IMG/VR virus record: IMGVR_UViG_3300028837_002052
Location: 1-22,018 of that record
From: a virus
Length of the DNA: 22,018 nt
Strand: one strand, 5' to 3'
Below are positions 20,269-22,018 of the stretch, in pieces. The position numbers and the translations under genes are program-made. Within the stretch, counting starts at the first letter, position 1; every line of letters starts with the position of its first letter. Below the pieces are notes generated by a model. The model did no database searches. It was not told where the DNA came from and saw only the letters and a list, made by a program, of their open reading frames with translations.

Positions 20269-20975
20269 CATGCAGGCATCTCATTCCAGGTCCTGCCCTC
20301 AAGCAACCTACCCGCCTTCTTCTTGTTCACCCCACCCCACTGCTTGAAGAAGAACGGAATCCCTGCATCGATACACTGATCCCGGATGTCGATCACCCAA
20401 GCCGGTTCCATCGGCCGCGCACCCGGCCCCGACTCCCCCCCTACGATTACCCAATCAATACCATCCAGAGCCAAATCCGGCAGCGGCCCCAGCAGTGGCT
20501 CGAATGATACAAACTTAATCCATGCCTTCGACTTGAGAAGCTGTTCAACACGCCAAAGTTGATAACTGTCTTCCACACTCACACCCATCCACATATGCGA
20601 TTCCCAAGAGAGAGCATCTTTATAATCCAACATCCACCACGGTCTCTTAGTGAGAATCTGATAGCGGTGCCAACCAGCCCGATTCATCACATCAAAGATC
20701 TGAAATAGAAAACCCTTCGGAATGGCTCGATGAAATAGATCACTCATCGAGCAGACAAAGATGGTCCGTGGTCTTTTCCACTTCAGGGGCAGCTCAAGCC
20801 TTTCAGGATGCAGCATCAGGTCAAAGTGATGCGGCGCCTTTGGATAACCACACCTGCCGGCAAGCCGTTTCGCCATCCGCTCAGCGTAGCAATGCTGGCA
20901 TCCGGGGCTGATCCTGGTACAACCCGTCACTGGATTCCACGTCATCTCCGTCCATTCAATCTTCGACTTCCCCAT
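20229..20975 (-). CDS. Phage Gp37/Gp68 family (DUF5131) protein
   Basis: The product has 248 residues from the ATG at 20975. It begins MGKSKIEWTEMTWNPVTGCT, with the typical cysteine set Cys19-x6-Cys26-x2-Cys29 (GCTRISPGCQHCYAERMAKR). Other family blocks are RTIFVCSMSDLFHRAIP, YQILTKRPWWMLDY, HMWMGVSVEDSYQLWRVEQL, FVSFEPLLGPLPDL and DWVIVGGESGPGARPMEPAW. The three cysteines and the barrel-like blocks suggest a relative of radical SAM proteins; the reaction is unknown. I chose this start over an upstream one because GGGGA lies just before it and the family begins here. The tail KDEERRAKGDEV is translated family C repeat replacing or extending the normal end. Confidence 0.9.
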   Translation of the reverse strand: MGKSKIEWTEMTWNPVTGCTRISPGCQHCYAERMAKRLAGRCGYPKAPHHFDLMLHPERLELPLKWKRPRTIFVCSMSDLFHRAIPKGFLFQIFDVMNRAGWHRYQILTKRPWWMLDYKDALSWESHMWMGVSVEDSYQLWRVEQLLKSKAWIKFVSFEPLLGPLPDLALDGIDWVIVGGESGPGARPMEPAWVIDIRDQCIDAGIPFFFKQWGGVNKKKAGRLLEGRTWNEMPAWKDEERRAKGDEV

Positions 20976-20979
20976 CAGC

Positions 20980-21105
20980 TCACTTCCCCTTATTCTTCCT
21001 CCGACTCTCAAGCACAAATCCTCGCAGCGGGCCGGTCTCACACCAGCCATGTCCCACGTTGCTGAGCCGATTGCGCAATCGACTAGTGGGCTTATTTTCC
21101 AGTCC
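20980..21105 (-). other. Possible decayed small gene, no ATG
   Basis: An open frame of about 41 codons without ATG reads ENKPTSRLRNRLSNVGHGWC and ends in FVLESRRKNKGK, just before the DUF5131 start. The composition is protein-like, but only CTG, TTG or GTG starts exist. It may be a remnant. Confidence 0.22.
21068..21081. promoter_or_regulatory. 14-bp perfect palindrome, possible operator
   Basis: CGATTGCGCAATCG lies between the secreted-protein gene and the DUF5131 gene. Two direct AGTGGGC copies stand close by (21085-21091 and 21108-21114). A regulator site is possible but unproved. Confidence 0.3.
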
Positions 21106-21139
21106 TCAGTGGGCCTGTCACCCACCGCCGCTGCGAGTT

Positions 21140-21634
21140 CTACTCCATTGGACTGAGCGTCGCGCCTGCAACGCCCTGATCCTTGAACGGAAAAACAAAC
21201 ACCCTGGTATTATCTGCAATGTCTGCAACTGAGGTAAATTCAAGTGTGGCGGAAATGACTGCAAAGTTACTTGGGAATATCTTTAGCGAAAGCCATTTTG
21301 CAAATAAACCCGGTACTTCTTTTGCCCCTGAGCTTTGCACTCGGACAAATGGGAATGACTTCGGACTGTCAAGGTTCGTCTCCAGGGTGGCATCCAGTAA
21401 CCAATAATATGTCGTTCTTAAAGGTTCAACTGGTTCTCCGACATAGAATTTGACTGCCGTTCCCCGAAAATCATCAATCGGGTTCGGCGCCTGCATCGGT
21501 GTGGCAGTCGCGGTTGGCATTGGCGTTACCGTCGGCTGTGCCGTCGGCGTCTGCGCCTCAGCCCTTCGACACAGCGCGACCAGAATCAATAGGGATAACA
21601 TTAGTTTCTCGACGTTCTGCATAATTTCACTCAT
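21140..21634 (-). CDS. Exported protein with Thr/Pro linker and beta domain
   Basis: The protein has 164 residues. The start MSEIMQNVEKLMLSLLILVA is hydrophobic and ends with LCRRAEAQTPTAQ, a likely signal peptidase site after AEA. Residues about 29-50 are TPTAQPTVTPMPTATATPMQ, a Thr/Pro linker of the kind seen in exported proteins. The rest is beta-rich: DDFRGTAVKFYVGEPVEPLR, TTYYWLLDATLETNLDSPKS and VSATLEF-like strands with LSLKIFPSNFAVISATLEFT. GGGAGG stands before the ATG at 21634. It could act at the cell surface, such as in superinfection exclusion, but no direct evidence exists. It is the third signal-peptide protein of the window. Confidence 0.74.
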   Translation of the reverse strand: MSEIMQNVEKLMLSLLILVALCRRAEAQTPTAQPTVTPMPTATATPMQAPNPIDDFRGTAVKFYVGEPVEPLRTTYYWLLDATLETNLDSPKSFPFVRVQSSGAKEVPGLFAKWLSLKIFPSNFAVISATLEFTSVADIADNTRVFVFPFKDQGVAGATLSPME

Positions 21635-21650
21635 AGCCCGCCTCCCGCGC

Positions 21651-21698
21651 CCTTTTCTCTTTCGTACTTCGCTCTTCGTACTTCATCCTTCATTCTTC
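21651..21698. repeat. Family C copies overlapping a stop codon
   Basis: TTCGTACTTCGCTCTTCG units on the plus strand. The stop TGA of the replication-type gene (21685-21683) lies inside the repeat. Confidence 0.88.
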
Positions 21699-22018
21699 CT
21701 TGCCCTCTCCTCATTCCTCGACAACCAGTTCACAATAAATTGAGCCCACTCTTTCCTTTTTGCTTTTGCCGGATGTGCCAAAAGCCATTCATTCATCGCT
21801 CGCAGTTGTTGACTGACGTCGCAATTCGGGTAAGCCTTCCGCCATCCCTTTCGGTCCTGGGAGCTGATACCCTGCCAACCCTTCTCAGCATCCCAAGAGA
21901 TTTCTTTTTGAGATTGAGAATCAGAAATCGTTCGACGACCATCATCAGCAGCCTCTTGATGATGATCCTGATCCTGATCCTGATCCTGTTCCTGTTCCTG
22001 AGCGGGGGGGGGTTGGGG
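21683..22018 (-). CDS. Replication protein, DnaT-like C-terminal domain (partial)
   Basis: The 5' end lies beyond the window; 111 codons are seen. The first part is a low-complexity linker of Gln-Glu and Gln-Asp pairs (QEQEQDQDQDQD). The C-terminal domain reads WDAEKGWQGISSQDRKGWRK, AYPNCDVSQQLRAMNEWLLA and HPAKAKRKEWAQFIVNWLSR. The pattern W...YP..D....L..M..WL..NP..K.....F...WL is the usual C-terminal domain of DnaT-like and phage replication-initiation proteins. It probably loads helicase or binds DNA at the phage origin, by family. The last residues (ARKNEG) and stop come from family C. This gene sets the border between early replication and late genes. Confidence 0.8.
   Translation of the reverse strand, partial: PQPPPAQEQEQDQDQDQDHHQEAADDGRRTISDSQSQKEISWDAEKGWQGISSQDRKGWRKAYPNCDVSQQLRAMNEWLLAHPAKAKRKEWAQFIVNWLSRNEERARKNEG
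21960..21992. repeat. Hexamer microsatellite in the linker of the replication gene
   Basis: Plus strand ATCCTG units (21964-21987) then GTTCCT units give Gln-Asp and Gln-Glu repeats. Length changes of six bases keep frame, so the linker could vary between strains. A run of nine G follows at 22004-22012. Confidence 0.85.

Noticed and set aside
1-22018. Diversity-generating retroelement or tRNA genes
   Set aside because: I see no reverse transcriptase, no template/variable repeat pair and no cloverleaf-like sequence on either strand.

Overview
The window is part of a double-stranded DNA tailed-phage genome, or a prophage, of the HK97-type siphovirus kind. Every convincing gene lies on the minus strand, so transcription runs from high to low coordinates. 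Three proteins begin with ordinary Sec signal peptides, and the GC content looks moderate to high by eye, which suggests a Gram-negative or similar diderm host that is not a model organism. I see no integrase, attachment site or host gene, so I cannot tell a free phage from an integrated one.

Layout in the direction of transcription. (1) 22018-18500: the end of a DnaT-like replication protein, a secreted or anchored Thr/Pro-linker protein, a Gp37/Gp68-type (DUF5131) three-cysteine protein, a conserved terminase-proximal protein, an ASCH-like protein and an unknown AT-richer gene. (2) 18469-16247: the large terminase, fused in one open frame to an upstream accessory protein through repeat DNA. 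(3) 16177-14094: a radical SAM enzyme as cargo, a small helix-turn-helix protein, an 86-residue protein and a small membrane protein. (4) 14094-6509: head and connector genes, namely portal, maturation protease with a scaffold-like tail, major capsid, a beta-rich virion protein, two signal-peptide proteins, a short protein, a head-tail adaptor with an inserted domain, head closure and an HK97 gp10-type protein. (5) 6363-1: tail genes, namely a DUF3168 tail-completion protein, a small zinc-ribbon protein, two tail-tube-like proteins, a tail assembly chaperone pair joined by a -1 frameshift on A_AAA_AAC, a broken tape measure and two distal tail proteins.

The outstanding feature is the DNA between genes. 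Nearly every interval holds short interspersed repeats of a few families: A, a 15-bp palindrome AACCTCC(G/C)GGAGGTT; B, built on CTTTGCGCCTTTGCGTGAG; C, built on CTTCGTACTTCGCTCTTCG; D, a CCCGAAACCC/CCCTACACCC type. Read along the transcripts, the complete cases have a fixed order: stop codon, C, B, A (usually as a pair of opposite-centre copies), start codon. C often supplies the stop codon or the last residues of the upstream protein, and A sits 15-42 nt before the next start. Some copies have entered reading frames and are translated: in the chaperone, between the two halves of the terminase ORF, and at the C-termini of at least two proteins. Such dense, ordered repeats are not expected in a compact phage genome and are the best candidate for something undescribed here.
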